Origin: Peptococcaceae bacterium BRH_c23
GTDB lineage: Bacteria > Bacillota_B > Desulfitobacteriia > Desulfitobacteriales > Desulfitobacteriaceae
Reading direction: 5' to 3'
Assembly: GCA_000961805.1 (NCBI GenBank)
Contig: LADV01000255.1
Span: 1 to 35,249, forward strand
Length of the DNA stretch: 35,249 nt
The position numbers and the translations under genes are program-made. The notes beneath the pieces were generated by a model, which was not told the origin of the DNA, searched no databases, and was given only the letters and a program-made list of their open reading frames with translations. Positions 1 through 8,048 of this stretch are shown here, in pieces (positions within the stretch are counted from its first letter, which is position 1; each line of letters starts with the position of its first letter).

Positions 1-407
1 GTTAAATGAGTTTGTATTTTGTTTTCAATAGAAGGTGCTAACCATCCCTTGTTCTTGCTTTTGACTCGATTTAAGAATCTTGGTTTCCTGTATCTCAACC
101 TATTTCTTCTCGTCCGTCTATTCTGTCTTCGAGTAGACAATAGATCAACGACATCATTTCTTAATTGAATATCTGCTGAGTAGAGTTCGTTATTTTCTGT
201 CGTTGCAGACAACCCAATCATTTTACTTCCTGCATCAACGCCAAGGGTAATTTCTTGCTTGTATCCACTTGAACCATGCAACAACTGTAACGTAAATGGT
301 TCTAGCTTAACAACTTTTGCCTTGCTCTGTTTTAATAGTCTTCTTGCTTTAGACGACTTGCAAGGCATTAACGGTTTCCCATTTTGATTTAAAACATAGG
401 TTAACAT
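1..407 (-). CDS. iscB: IscB RNA-guided nuclease, N-terminal part (runs off window)
   Basis: The open frame starts at ATG 407-405 and is uninterrupted for 135 codons to the window edge. It begins MLTYVLNQNGKPLMPC, with the PLMP motif (residues 12-15) that defines the N-terminal domain of IscB proteins. The RuvC-I block LGVDAGSKMIGLS follows, with the candidate catalytic Asp at residue 58. Next is an arginine-rich bridge-helix region at about 93-111 (STRRQNRRTRR, then NRLRYRKPRF), and then KGWLAPS. IscB is the transposon-encoded ancestor of Cas9 and cuts DNA guided by an omega RNA encoded just upstream. The start is supported by AAAGGAG nine bases before the ATG. The HNH, RuvC-II/III and target-interaction parts lie outside the window, so intactness and activity cannot be judged. 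Confidence 0.9.
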   Translation of the reverse strand, partial: MLTYVLNQNGKPLMPCKSSKARRLLKQSKAKVVKLEPFTLQLLHGSSGYKQEITLGVDAGSKMIGLSATTENNELYSADIQLRNDVVDLLSTRRQNRRTRRNRLRYRKPRFLNRVKSKNKGWLAPSIENKIQTHL

Positions 408-647
408 AAAACCTATCTCCTTTCAGAGTTAAAAATCCTTAGACAATGTTATATAAGTTTGTCATGCCTAGCACACTGTTCCGTACCACACAGAACTGTT
501 TAATACTAAACCATAGAGCCGTAGATTAGGACAAACGTCCACGGGTATGATGGCTTATATAACGTAGCAAGTTAATGCTTAGTCTAGTCAACATGTGGCT
601 TATAGTTACCTACAAGCCACTATCCCTTTAGGGTAGTGGTTGTTGAC
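408..647 (-). ncRNA. Probable IscB omega RNA (HEARO-type RNA)
   Basis: These 240 non-coding bases lie between the moeA stop and the iscB start, on the iscB strand. They contain several nested perfect pairings: a 7-bp closing stem (641-647 with 587-593); an 11-bp stem capped by a GTAA (GNRA-type) tetraloop at 595-620; an alternative hairpin at 617-639; and a 10-bp long-range helix, GTTATATAAG (554-563) with CTTATATAAC (448-457). The long-range helix encloses further hairpins, including CCGT/ACGG around GGAC-GTTT-GTCC and GTTTA-GTAT-TAAAC. IscB omega RNAs are known to be encoded directly 5' of iscB, with the guide at their 5' end. That would place the guide at about 648-665, in the tail of moeA. 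Exact ends are inferred. Confidence 0.78.
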
Positions 648-648
648 C

Positions 649-1863
649 TTAACTCTCCCAGTTCGCAATCCAACTCGCCATCAAGAGTTCCCCAGGTTCT
701 ACAGATCCATGGTTCGCTGGCACATCCACCAATAGATGACTCCCAATCATCGAACGTAGAATTCCTGAACCTTGAGCCGGAGTAAGGTCTGCCCATATTT
801 CTCCATTTTTGAATACCGCTTGAGCACGCAAAAAACGCCTTTGTCTACCCGTTTTGCCAAAACCACTGGCCATTTTAACTAAGAATTGTTCCTCCTCGTG
901 AATAGAACGCCCAGCAATTTTGCGGAGTACCGGACGAACTAGAAGTTCAAACGTGACCATGGCGGCAGCAGGATTGCCCGAAAGGGAGAAACAGAGTTGT
1001 TTTCCCTTTTGTCCGACAGAAGCAGGAGTGCCCGGCTTTAAGTCCAATTTCCAAAACAGCATTTCACAGCCAAACTCGGCTAGAGCATGGCGCATAATAT
1101 CGTAATCCCCCACTGAGGCTCCACCAGTAGTAATAATTAGGTCAGCCTCTGAAACTCTTGCCAAGGCCTTAAGTGTATCTTCCATTTGGTCAGAAACAAT
1201 AGGAATCGTTAAAACTTCGCAACCAGCTTCTTGAAGCATGCCTCTCAGTGTGTAACTGTTACTATTATAAATCTTAGCCGGAAGTAAGGATTGCCCAACG
1301 TCCATAAGCTCCGACCCTGTCGAGAGTAAGCCCACTCGCGGGCGACGATAAACATTGACCTGATCCAAACCAACTGCAGCCAATAAACCCAGAGCTGGTG
1401 GGGTTAAATAAAAGCCTTGTCTGAGGAGTGTGTCTCCTTCTTTAATCTCTTCTCCTTTAGGTACCATATTCGAGTTTGGCAACACCGGACGAATAACTGT
1501 CACTTGATCACTCACTAACTCTGTGTCTTCCATTCGCACCACGCAATTGGCACCAGGCGGAATGGGGGCACCTGTAAAAATCTTGGCAGCCTCTCCTGTG
1601 AGAATTTCTCGATCTGAAAAAGTTCCTGCCGGAATTTCGCTGACAACCTTTAATTGGAGTGGTTGAGAATCAGACTCTCCCGCTCGGTAAGCATAGCCAT
1701 CTAGCGGCGAGCGTGCAAACGGCGGCATCGCAATTTGGGATAGCACATCCTGACCCAATACGCGTTGATAGGCGTCCGTGATTGCAACCCACTCTGTCCC
1801 GACTGGCTGGATTCGCGAAAGGACCAATTCCTTTGCTTCTTCTAATTCAATCATAATTTTCAT
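649..1863 (-). CDS. moeA: Molybdopterin molybdenumtransferase MoeA
   Basis: MoeA inserts molybdate into adenylylated molybdopterin, the last step of molybdenum cofactor synthesis in the cytoplasm. With the start at ATG 1863 the product is 404 residues, normal for the family. Visible motifs are RSPLDGYAYR near residue 51, IFTGAPIPPGANCVVRMEDT near 95-114, and the MoCF-domain signatures STGSEL (about 181) and TTGGASVGDYD (about 245). SLSGNPAAAMVTF (about 293) and the C-terminal beta domain follow. The frame is open 22 codons further upstream, but AAGGA lies 12 bases before ATG 1863 and the family consensus begins with the next residues (MIELEEAKELV). The IscB element begins two bases after the stop without shortening the protein. 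Confidence 0.93.
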   Translation of the reverse strand: MKIMIELEEAKELVLSRIQPVGTEWVAITDAYQRVLGQDVLSQIAMPPFARSPLDGYAYRAGESDSQPLQLKVVSEIPAGTFSDREILTGEAAKIFTGAPIPPGANCVVRMEDTELVSDQVTVIRPVLPNSNMVPKGEEIKEGDTLLRQGFYLTPPALGLLAAVGLDQVNVYRRPRVGLLSTGSELMDVGQSLLPAKIYNSNSYTLRGMLQEAGCEVLTIPIVSDQMEDTLKALARVSEADLIITTGGASVGDYDIMRHALAEFGCEMLFWKLDLKPGTPASVGQKGKQLCFSLSGNPAAAMVTFELLVRPVLRKIAGRSIHEEEQFLVKMASGFGKTGRQRRFLRAQAVFKNGEIWADLTPAQGSGILRSMIGSHLLVDVPANHGSVEPGELLMASWIANWES

Positions 1864-1981
1864 ATCGAACTCTATTCCTTCCACACTATGTTTCAAGGTT
1901 ATAAATCTCTGTAAATTAGTAATACCCAAGTTCCTTTAAGTGTAGCATAATCCCAAACGTTGTTAAAGAAAACCAAAAAAC

Positions 1982-2006
1982 AATAACCTGCCACCAGCAG
2001 GTTATT
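1982..2006 (-). terminator. Intrinsic terminator downstream of the fapA homologue
   Basis: A perfect 10-bp stem (AATAACCTGC/GCAGGTTATT) with a five-base loop is followed on the minus strand by GTTTTTTGGTTTTC. It is the second hairpin after the fapA stop and has the better T tract. Confidence 0.8.
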
Positions 2007-2027
2007 AAAGTGAACTCGTTTAACTAT

Positions 2028-2061
2028 AAAACACCCGCCTCTTAGAAGAAGTGGGTGTTTT
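2028..2061 (-). terminator. First, possibly bidirectional hairpin after the fapA homologue
   Basis: A 9-bp outer stem AAAACACCC/GGGTGTTTT continues after one mismatch into a 6-bp inner stem. It lies 19 bases past the fapA stop. The A/T runs at both stem bases give short T tracts on both strands. With the hairpin at 1982-2006 it forms a tandem terminator. Confidence 0.7.
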
Positions 2062-2079
2062 AACAATGAATCCATCAAA

Positions 2080-4014
2080 TTATAAGGGATTTGCCCGTAT
2101 CTTTTCAAATTGAACACGGCCATTTTCCTGGTAGATCTCTAAATCCTTATAGGCTTCTTCTATATGCATTATTCTCTTACCTACAGCTATAATGACATTG
2201 GGATGGCAATAATCTACATGCAGATGGCTTCGGGGGCTGATTTGGACAAAGGTTGAACTGACTTCCGAGCTCCCAAGTTCTCGAATGCTAACCTTACCCC
2301 CGGCAAAAATCTTACCGCCCCGGCATACCCCTTCAATTGTAAGGTCTCCTTCGACACGAATATCCGAGTTATAAGTACCCTTTTGACATTCAAAGGCACC
2401 CCCACATTCAATGACGGTACCCTGCACATAACTAGCAACGAAGCTAAGCTTTTCCGGAATCTCAATCGTGATATTTTCAACAAATTGCTCCAGTGCTTGA
2501 CTTACCCGTTGCAAAAATGGCAGCGCTTGAGGGTCTAAAGGCCCTAATCCCATCAAAAAATGTTTTGCTGTTCGGATAGAAACAATCAAGCCTTCGCTAA
2601 TCATTTCGTCATCCTTGTGTTCCAACACAAATTTCTCCATACTAACCGACATTTTAGGAAGTTCAGGGAATTGCTTTTCTAGCATCAATTTTAGACATTG
2701 TCCTGGTTTTAGACTAACAGCACCAGGCGATTTCATTAACTCAGCCGTATTAATCAAACAAGCACCCAGTTGATCCTGTAGCTGAGTCACTCCCCGGAGA
2801 AGTTCAGAACGAACTACGAATTTCTCTCCAATGACGACTTTTCCCCCTAAAAGGTTTTGATGAATTTTGGCGCCTTTTTCTGCCCTTAACTCCGCATGGG
2901 AAACAGATCCCCTAATTTCTATCTTTCCTCCAGCGAAAACGCGAAGACCATCATGGACATTTCCGTTTATGAAAACATCTCCCGGAAATTCAATACTTCC
3001 CGTTGCCAGATCAACATCCTTGTGTAAAACATACACATTCTCCACCGTATACGATCGTTCGTCTAGGCGTATAGGTTGTCCAGCACACTTAGCAATCACT
3101 TCTAGTCCATCCTCTGAAAGATAGACATTCATTTTTGCACAAAATTGAAAATCCTTGAATGGAGGCACAACTAAAGTTTTACCTAATACATCTTGGCCTG
3201 GAACTCCCGGCTTGCCCGGAACTTTTCGAGCAAGAACTGCCCCTTCCTTGACCAATTTTACTTTTGAGGCAAAAAAATCTATTTTCTTCTCCTCTGTGTA
3301 AGAAAGTACTTGAGGCTCACCAACAAAGTCTATTAATTGCGCGTGTTCAGGCGGTACCGGAAGAGTTGCTTCGGCAACGACAACCTCACCTACACCTTTC
3401 ACGGCTTGAATCTCTTGCCAAATACCGGGCTTAAGTCCATGAATCACCTTTAATTGCTTAAGGTCTACAATTAATCTGCCCTCATCCCAAATCTCCCCTT
3501 GAGCTGGTAAAGTCTTCCACGCAACATGCTGTACTAAATCAAGCGGCTTCTGAACAGGAATGTCTTCAACAAGGGTATAATGTCCAGGTAATTCATGTTT
3601 AACTTTCGCCACGACAGACAATCCCTGTAAATACACCTGCATGTCCCAAGTCAAACGACCTGCCTGGACCAAGGGTCGGAATTCAACCTTATCTCCACTT
3701 TTAACGGGGAACGGCTGATCCTGAACCATACCATTAAACAAAATTTCACCAGCCTGTGGGAACGGAATAAACTCTTTAACTCCTTCACCAAGGACGATGA
3801 CATACATAACACCATCCCAAATAACCTGGTTTTGGGTCAACACGGGAACTTGATTCTGATCCTCCCAGATTAACCGGACTTTCCATTGACGGGAAAAAAA
3901 GGTGGGTTTTTCAATAACTTCCAGTATTATGTCTTCTGGGGGAATTTGGAGATTGTGTGCCCACTCTTCTCTAATCTCCTCCTGAGAACGTCCCTGAACT
4001 ATTTTTTCTGGCAT
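2080..4014 (-). CDS. FapA-family (DUF342) protein
   Basis: The product is about 644 residues. The N-terminal ~55 residues (EKIVQGRSQEEIREEW, then PPEDIILEVIEKP) resemble the Jag-N/FapA N-terminal domain. The middle, with many short glycine-punctuated strands such as GDVFINGNVHDGLRVFAGGKIEI and VEGDLTIEGVCRGGKIFAGGKV, is the beta-helix typical of DUF342 (FapA, flagellar assembly protein A; cell-surface or polar roles reported in some species). The frame is open to a GTG at 4044, but that codon lacks a ribosome site. ATG 4014 is preceded by GTGGGG and begins the conserved region, so I chose it. The gene is monocistronic between terminators and about 9 kb from the flagellar operon. Family assignment is firm; the exact role is unknown. 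Confidence 0.82.
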   Translation of the reverse strand: MPEKIVQGRSQEEIREEWAHNLQIPPEDIILEVIEKPTFFSRQWKVRLIWEDQNQVPVLTQNQVIWDGVMYVIVLGEGVKEFIPFPQAGEILFNGMVQDQPFPVKSGDKVEFRPLVQAGRLTWDMQVYLQGLSVVAKVKHELPGHYTLVEDIPVQKPLDLVQHVAWKTLPAQGEIWDEGRLIVDLKQLKVIHGLKPGIWQEIQAVKGVGEVVVAEATLPVPPEHAQLIDFVGEPQVLSYTEEKKIDFFASKVKLVKEGAVLARKVPGKPGVPGQDVLGKTLVVPPFKDFQFCAKMNVYLSEDGLEVIAKCAGQPIRLDERSYTVENVYVLHKDVDLATGSIEFPGDVFINGNVHDGLRVFAGGKIEIRGSVSHAELRAEKGAKIHQNLLGGKVVIGEKFVVRSELLRGVTQLQDQLGACLINTAELMKSPGAVSLKPGQCLKLMLEKQFPELPKMSVSMEKFVLEHKDDEMISEGLIVSIRTAKHFLMGLGPLDPQALPFLQRVSQALEQFVENITIEIPEKLSFVASYVQGTVIECGGAFECQKGTYNSDIRVEGDLTIEGVCRGGKIFAGGKVSIRELGSSEVSSTFVQISPRSHLHVDYCHPNVIIAVGKRIMHIEEAYKDLEIYQENGRVQFEKIRANPL

Positions 4015-4113
4015 ATGAATCGCCCCACTTTTTGTAAAATTCACTTTTTTAAAATAATATCATACTTTATCACGTTCCCCATAGGTCGTAAGTCCTATTA
4101 TTAAAAAATAAAG

Positions 4114-4146
4114 GACCCTTTTCCATCTATCAAGCAGAAAAAGGTC
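4114..4146 (-). terminator. Intrinsic terminator after the LCP gene
   Basis: A 10-bp stem (GACCTTTTTC/GAAAAGGGTC, one G-T pair) with a 13-base loop is followed on the minus strand by CTTTATTTTTTAAT. It starts 13 bases past the LCP stop codon. Confidence 0.85.
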
Positions 4147-4159
4147 TGTATTCGTTCTA

Positions 4160-5206
4160 TTATTCTAGATTTCCCAGTGGACTTCCTAAATATCCTGGAG
4201 ATTTTCGTCCATTGGGGTCTTGGCTGTTTCCAGGAACTTTCGGCAATGGCTTACTAGGCGTTGGCGTAACAGGTTTTAGTAAATCAACGTTCTCCTGGTC
4301 AATCACTTTTTTCGTCGTCTCCCCTTGAAACAGGTTCCTAACCACTCTTTTCACTTCAACGGGATCAACCTTCCAATAACTTACTCCATCAAGGTCCAAA
4401 AATGATCCGGGGAGAGTTTGTGAAACCATATTAGAGCTCTCAAATCCAACGGCTACTTTAGTTAACACAAAAATATCTTTAGAGGATAAGTTCGTATGGA
4501 CCGCGTTCATAATTTGGGGAATCAGAAAGGGAAGTTTCGGAATTGTGCTTAACTGAAACATCTCTTTGGCAACCGCTTTCAGCACAACCTGTTGTCTTGC
4601 CGTTCGAGAAATATCTGCTAAAGCATCGTGACGAAATCGGGCATATTGGAGCGCTTTGTCACCATTTAAGCGTTGCACACCTTTACGTAAGTTAATATAC
4701 CCGTCCTCGATATCCCCAGTTTCATAATACATATCTTTCTCTACATCAACCGTAATTCCGCCTAAAGTATCAATAATTTTTTTAAATCCTTGGAAATTGG
4801 TCTGAATATACCCTTTGATTTCCTCTCCGGTTAACTCCTGGACTGTCTTTTGCAAAGTTTCTAAATCGGTTTTTGACACTATTTCGTTTATCTTAACATA
4901 GCCATGTCCAGAAAGAGCGACACGCGTATCACGAGGGATTGAAAGCAAGCTAGTACGCTTCGTTTCTGGATCAACACTGGCCAAGATTATCGTATCCGTA
5001 CTAAACTTTTTCTGGTCAGGTCGTTGATCCGCGCCGACAAGTAATACGCTGACTCTATTTCGAAGCCCTACATTCTGCGAATCCACCAGATTATCACTGG
5101 GCATCGTACCCCCTAATCCAAAGTATTGATTATACCCAACAAACCCAACCGCACTAATTCCCAGCAAAGCAACCGCCATTAGGACTAATCTCTTCACGAG
5201 CCGCAC
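4160..5206 (-). CDS. LytR-CpsA-Psr (LCP) family cell-wall ligase
   Basis: LCP enzymes transfer undecaprenyl-linked anionic glycopolymers such as teichoic acids or capsule onto peptidoglycan at the outer face of the membrane. The 348-residue product has one N-terminal membrane segment (about 7-27) and then the full LCP domain. Visible blocks are VSVLLVGADQRP (52-63), STDTI (69-73), SIPRDT (89-94), the TLGGITVDV block near 147, LNGDKALQYARFRHDA (about 180-195) and DISRTARQQ (about 198-206); these Arg/Asp residues form the pyrophosphate and metal site. A proline/lysine-rich tail of about 40 residues follows. The start is GTG with GGAG eight bases upstream. Which family member it is (TagU-like or other) cannot be said. 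Confidence 0.92.
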   Translation of the reverse strand: MRLVKRLVLMAVALLGISAVGFVGYNQYFGLGGTMPSDNLVDSQNVGLRNRVSVLLVGADQRPDQKKFSTDTIILASVDPETKRTSLLSIPRDTRVALSGHGYVKINEIVSKTDLETLQKTVQELTGEEIKGYIQTNFQGFKKIIDTLGGITVDVEKDMYYETGDIEDGYINLRKGVQRLNGDKALQYARFRHDALADISRTARQQVVLKAVAKEMFQLSTIPKLPFLIPQIMNAVHTNLSSKDIFVLTKVAVGFESSNMVSQTLPGSFLDLDGVSYWKVDPVEVKRVVRNLFQGETTKKVIDQENVDLLKPVTPTPSKPLPKVPGNSQDPNGRKSPGYLGSPLGNLE

Positions 5207-5265
5207 ATTACCAACTCCAATAATTAAGGATCTTGTATTATTATACCCATTTTTTTAAGATATAG

Positions 5266-5310
5266 GAACTTACTCTAGCTGGAGTGTTTAATTCCATCTG
5301 GAGTAAGTTC
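5266..5310. repeat. 10-bp perfect inverted repeat between bshC and the LCP gene
   Basis: GAACTTACTC (5266-5275) and GAGTAAGTTC (5301-5310) flank a 25-base centre containing a further TGGA/TCCA pairing. It lies just after the bshC stop codon. No T tract follows on the minus strand, so it is a weak terminator at best and could be an mRNA 3'-end or processing structure. Confidence 0.6.
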
Positions 5311-5333
5311 ATTGAACTTGTGAAACGTACGAA

Positions 5334-6911
5334 CTATAAAAGGATCTGATGCTCTGAAAAAGAGTCGATGGGAAGTTCTGCAATTCGATCTACAAAGTTA
5401 AGACCATAACGAGCGATAAAACTCAAGGGATTTAGAACTCGTTCCTGCCTAGAATGATTGGGAGTAATCCCATCTTCAAGCTCTTGGAAGCGTTTTAGTT
5501 CATCATTGCATCGTTTACGCTGAGCCTGCCAAATCTTTTTTTGTAAATAATCTAGTTGGAAATTAACCTTAACCTCATTTCGAATCAACCAGTCTTGAAC
5601 ATTGACGTGAATCTCCTTAAGTGCTTCGAGCTCCGCATATCCCTTTTCAATATGTGTTTTAAAACTCTTGAAGCGTTCATCGATATCCAAGTTATCCCGC
5701 TCTCGCACGCACCGCTCCCTCTGTTCCGTTAAGCCTCGATAAACATCACTAATCGTTAACGCTTGCTTGCTTAACGATTTTTGCCAGGAGGCAGTTAACA
5801 CGACTGCAGACAAACGCGGATAAAGAATCGGCATTACGAAGCCAAATGTTGCAAAGACCCCCCCTAATTGGGCCCAGTAGTTCAATTCCCCTGGTCCCGC
5901 AACATAGGCCAAGGTCGGAAACAGGAATTCCTGAACAACAGGTCGAGTCACCACATTTGGGGAAAACTGCTCCGGTCTTTGAGTAAGTAAGGAATTTAGG
6001 GTATCCAAATCCCATTGTCTTTTATGGCCGCGTAAATAATAACCCTCATTATTACTCAGGATAGCCCGTCGCTCTGGCACGGAAAGAAAAAGGTTAACTT
6101 CGCCACCGGTTGGTTGAATTTGAGGCTCAAACCCTAAGGTTATCCATTCTTTAGTCCGTTCGGCTAGTGCCACTCGAACATCAGGGTGTAGCTTTAATAT
6201 TTGTTCATACAGTGGGGCAGCTAAACGCTTAAATTCTGGTAACAAAGGATCAAAGAAAATTAGCCCCCATTTTTGAACCAGCCACTGTAAGGTCAAGGCA
6301 AACCACTGCGTTAAGTTGTCGGCTTGCTCCGTAAAGATTCGACATTGTTTCAAAACAGAGGCTCGGAATTCACTCTCGGGGATCCCCATCAGTTGAGTTT
6401 CAATGGTTTCCCAAGCGGGCACTGGTAGATGACCAACCGATTTCCCTTCCCCATTACCTGGGATGTGGCAAGGAATCACTTTACCCTCAGCATTTAAGAA
6501 GTAGGTCTCCCGAATCTCCAACCAATCATGGTCATCACCAGCAATCCAAAAAATCGGAACTACCGGACGTCCAAGCTTCTCACGCTGTTCTTTAGCCAGC
6601 CGAATCGTGGTCATCGCTTTAAAAAGGGTATACAACGGACCCGTCAAAATTCCAGCCTGCTGTCCCGTAATCACGGTCAGAGTTTCTGGATGTCTAAGCT
6701 CTTCTATCATCGTTTGCGTTTCCGAACTGGCTCCTAAGTGTGTATGATACTCCTTTAGAGTATCAGCCAAACTATCTCTAGAAAAGTACCTGGTGTCTAA
6801 GTAAGACGCACGCCGTTCGAAATTGACCTGCGTTTTGGGGTCTCCGCTCGGAAAAAAGAAGGCTACTTGTTCAAAACAAGTAGCCATGGTTTGCAATAGA
6901 TCCATCATCAT
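5334..6911 (-). CDS. bshC: Putative cysteine ligase BshC (bacillithiol biosynthesis)
   Basis: BshC adds cysteine to glucosaminyl-malate in the last step of bacillithiol synthesis. The product is 525 residues, close to the family length of about 540. It shows the Rossmann-like core signatures ITGQQAGILTGPLYT (about 81-95) and PIFWIAGDDHDWLE (about 119-132). A C-terminal stretch (about 385-490) is rich in Lys/Glu/Arg and looks like the family coiled coil. Three ATG codons occur in a row (6911, 6908, 6905) behind GGAGGG; spacing favours the second or third, so the protein may begin MDLLQTM. selD lies 36 bases upstream, likely in the same transcript. bshA/bshB are not in the window, so active bacillithiol synthesis is inferred. 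Confidence 0.88.
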   Translation of the reverse strand: MMMDLLQTMATCFEQVAFFFPSGDPKTQVNFERRASYLDTRYFSRDSLADTLKEYHTHLGASSETQTMIEELRHPETLTVITGQQAGILTGPLYTLFKAMTTIRLAKEQREKLGRPVVPIFWIAGDDHDWLEIRETYFLNAEGKVIPCHIPGNGEGKSVGHLPVPAWETIETQLMGIPESEFRASVLKQCRIFTEQADNLTQWFALTLQWLVQKWGLIFFDPLLPEFKRLAAPLYEQILKLHPDVRVALAERTKEWITLGFEPQIQPTGGEVNLFLSVPERRAILSNNEGYYLRGHKRQWDLDTLNSLLTQRPEQFSPNVVTRPVVQEFLFPTLAYVAGPGELNYWAQLGGVFATFGFVMPILYPRLSAVVLTASWQKSLSKQALTISDVYRGLTEQRERCVRERDNLDIDERFKSFKTHIEKGYAELEALKEIHVNVQDWLIRNEVKVNFQLDYLQKKIWQAQRKRCNDELKRFQELEDGITPNHSRQERVLNPLSFIARYGLNFVDRIAELPIDSFSEHQILL

Positions 6912-6947
6912 TATCCCTCCGCTACCTTACCAGTACACGGTATTTTA

Positions 6948-8033
6948 TCATGCACGCCCAAAAACCGCAATTCTCCCAGGTACGCCTTTTTGAACTTTCC
7001 CTATAACAGCAGCGGCTAGAGTCCTATGCTCTTCTAACTGTTTAATCAGGCTATCAAGACGATCTTCCGGCACGGATAATAATAACCCGCCAGAGGTGAT
7101 CGCATCATGGAGGACAATCCGAAGTTCCTCTGAGACGTCATGAGCAAACTCTACCTTATCTTCAAGATGACGACGGTTGGCTTGCGTCCCGCCTGGAATA
7201 GCTTTTTGTTTGATACAATCCCAAACGCTGTCTAAGACTGGTACAGCCTCCGCATAGACCTCTGCACTACAGGCACTGGCCTCAAGCATTTCATGTAAGT
7301 GCCCTAACAGCCCAAAGCCGGTCACATCCGTGACAGCATGGACCCCAACAGCTATCGCCACTTCAGCGGCTGCCTTATTCAGAGTAGACATAACTTGAAT
7401 GACTTCTGCTTCCGCTTCAGGTGACACAATCCCCCGTTTAATCCCGGTGGTGATGATTCCTACGCCAAGTGGTTTTGTGAGAACTAAGCTATCCCCTGGC
7501 TTGGCTTTGGCATTAGAAAGGACATGGTCCGGATGCACGATCCCAGTGACCGACAGCCCATATTTCGGCTCAGGATCATCAATAGAGTGTCCTCCAACAA
7601 GAACCGCACCCGCTTCTCGGATCTTATCACTCCCACCTTGAAGAATCTTGGCTAAAACATCCATATTAAGCTTTCCCACTGGAAATGAAACCAGATTCAT
7701 AGCAGTAAGTGGTTTCGCCCCCATCGCATAGATGTCACTTAAAGCATTCGCCGCAGCAATCTGCCCAAACGCATAAGGATCATCCACCACAGGTGTAAAA
7801 AAATCAACACTTTGAACAATGGCCTGCTCATCATTTATACGATAAACACCAGCATCATCCGAAGTCTCCATACCAACTATAAGGTTGGCATCCTCTAAAT
7901 TAGGAGGTAAGAAACGCAAAACTTGCGCCAGGTCCGCAGGACCTATCTTACATCCTCAGCCCGCCTTAGTAGACAACTGCGTCAACCTGACCTTATCCGT
8001 CAGCTTATTTATCGTATTCATATTCAGATCCAT
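6948..8033 (-). CDS. selD: Selenophosphate synthetase SelD, itself a selenoprotein (in-frame UGA)
   Basis: SelD makes selenophosphate from selenide and ATP, the selenium donor for SelA. A conventional reading gives a product starting at TTG 7919 that lacks the catalytic N-terminus. Upstream in the same frame is RLTQLSTKAG-U-GCKIGP, where U is TGA at 7958-7956. It aligns with the family motif (E. coli RLTQYSHGAGCGCKI), placing selenocysteine at the catalytic Cys position (residue 26 from ATG 8033). The rest is normal: GMETSDDAGVYRI, QSVDFFTPVVDDPY, AANALSDIYAMGAKP, GGHSIDDPEPKYGLSVTG and DVTGFGLLGHLHEM. The start is uncertain: ATG 8048, 8033 and 8021 are in frame and none has a strong ribosome site. 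Full length is about 361 residues. Confidence 0.93.
7929..7945 (-). promoter_or_regulatory. Candidate bacterial SECIS hairpin in selD
   Basis: On the mRNA strand TAGGTCC-TGC-GGACCTG forms a 7-bp stem (one T-G pair at the base) whose loop starts 18 bases after the UGA at 7958-7956. Bacterial SECIS elements sit directly behind the UGA with an apical loop at about this distance, where SelB binds. The fold is read by eye; its function follows from the Sec codon. Confidence 0.72.
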
Positions 8034-8048
8034 CCCCACACCACCCAT

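Larger units (their letters stand above)
1..647 (-). mobile_element. Left end of an IscB-carrying IS200/IS605-type element (partial)
   Basis: The interval combines a structured left end, an RNA-coding stretch and the 5' part of iscB, in the order known for IscB elements (guide flank, omega RNA, iscB). The element begins directly after the moeA stop codon (649-651) and continues past the window start. The outer boundary is placed at 647, where the first perfect inverted repeat begins (641-647 pairs with 587-593); the true cleavage site could differ by several bases. No tnpA is visible here, so it may be a non-autonomous element mobilised in trans. Direct: ORF motifs and inverted repeats. Inferred: element class and boundary. 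Confidence 0.75.

Noticed and set aside
1899..2123. 74-codon minus-strand frame between moeA and fapA
   Set aside because: It spans two clear terminator hairpins and lacks a ribosome site.
6948..7919. selD as an N-terminally truncated or frameshifted gene
   Set aside because: The same frame continues upstream through a single TGA with the exact SelD catalytic motif around it and a hairpin behind it, so Sec decoding explains it better than decay.
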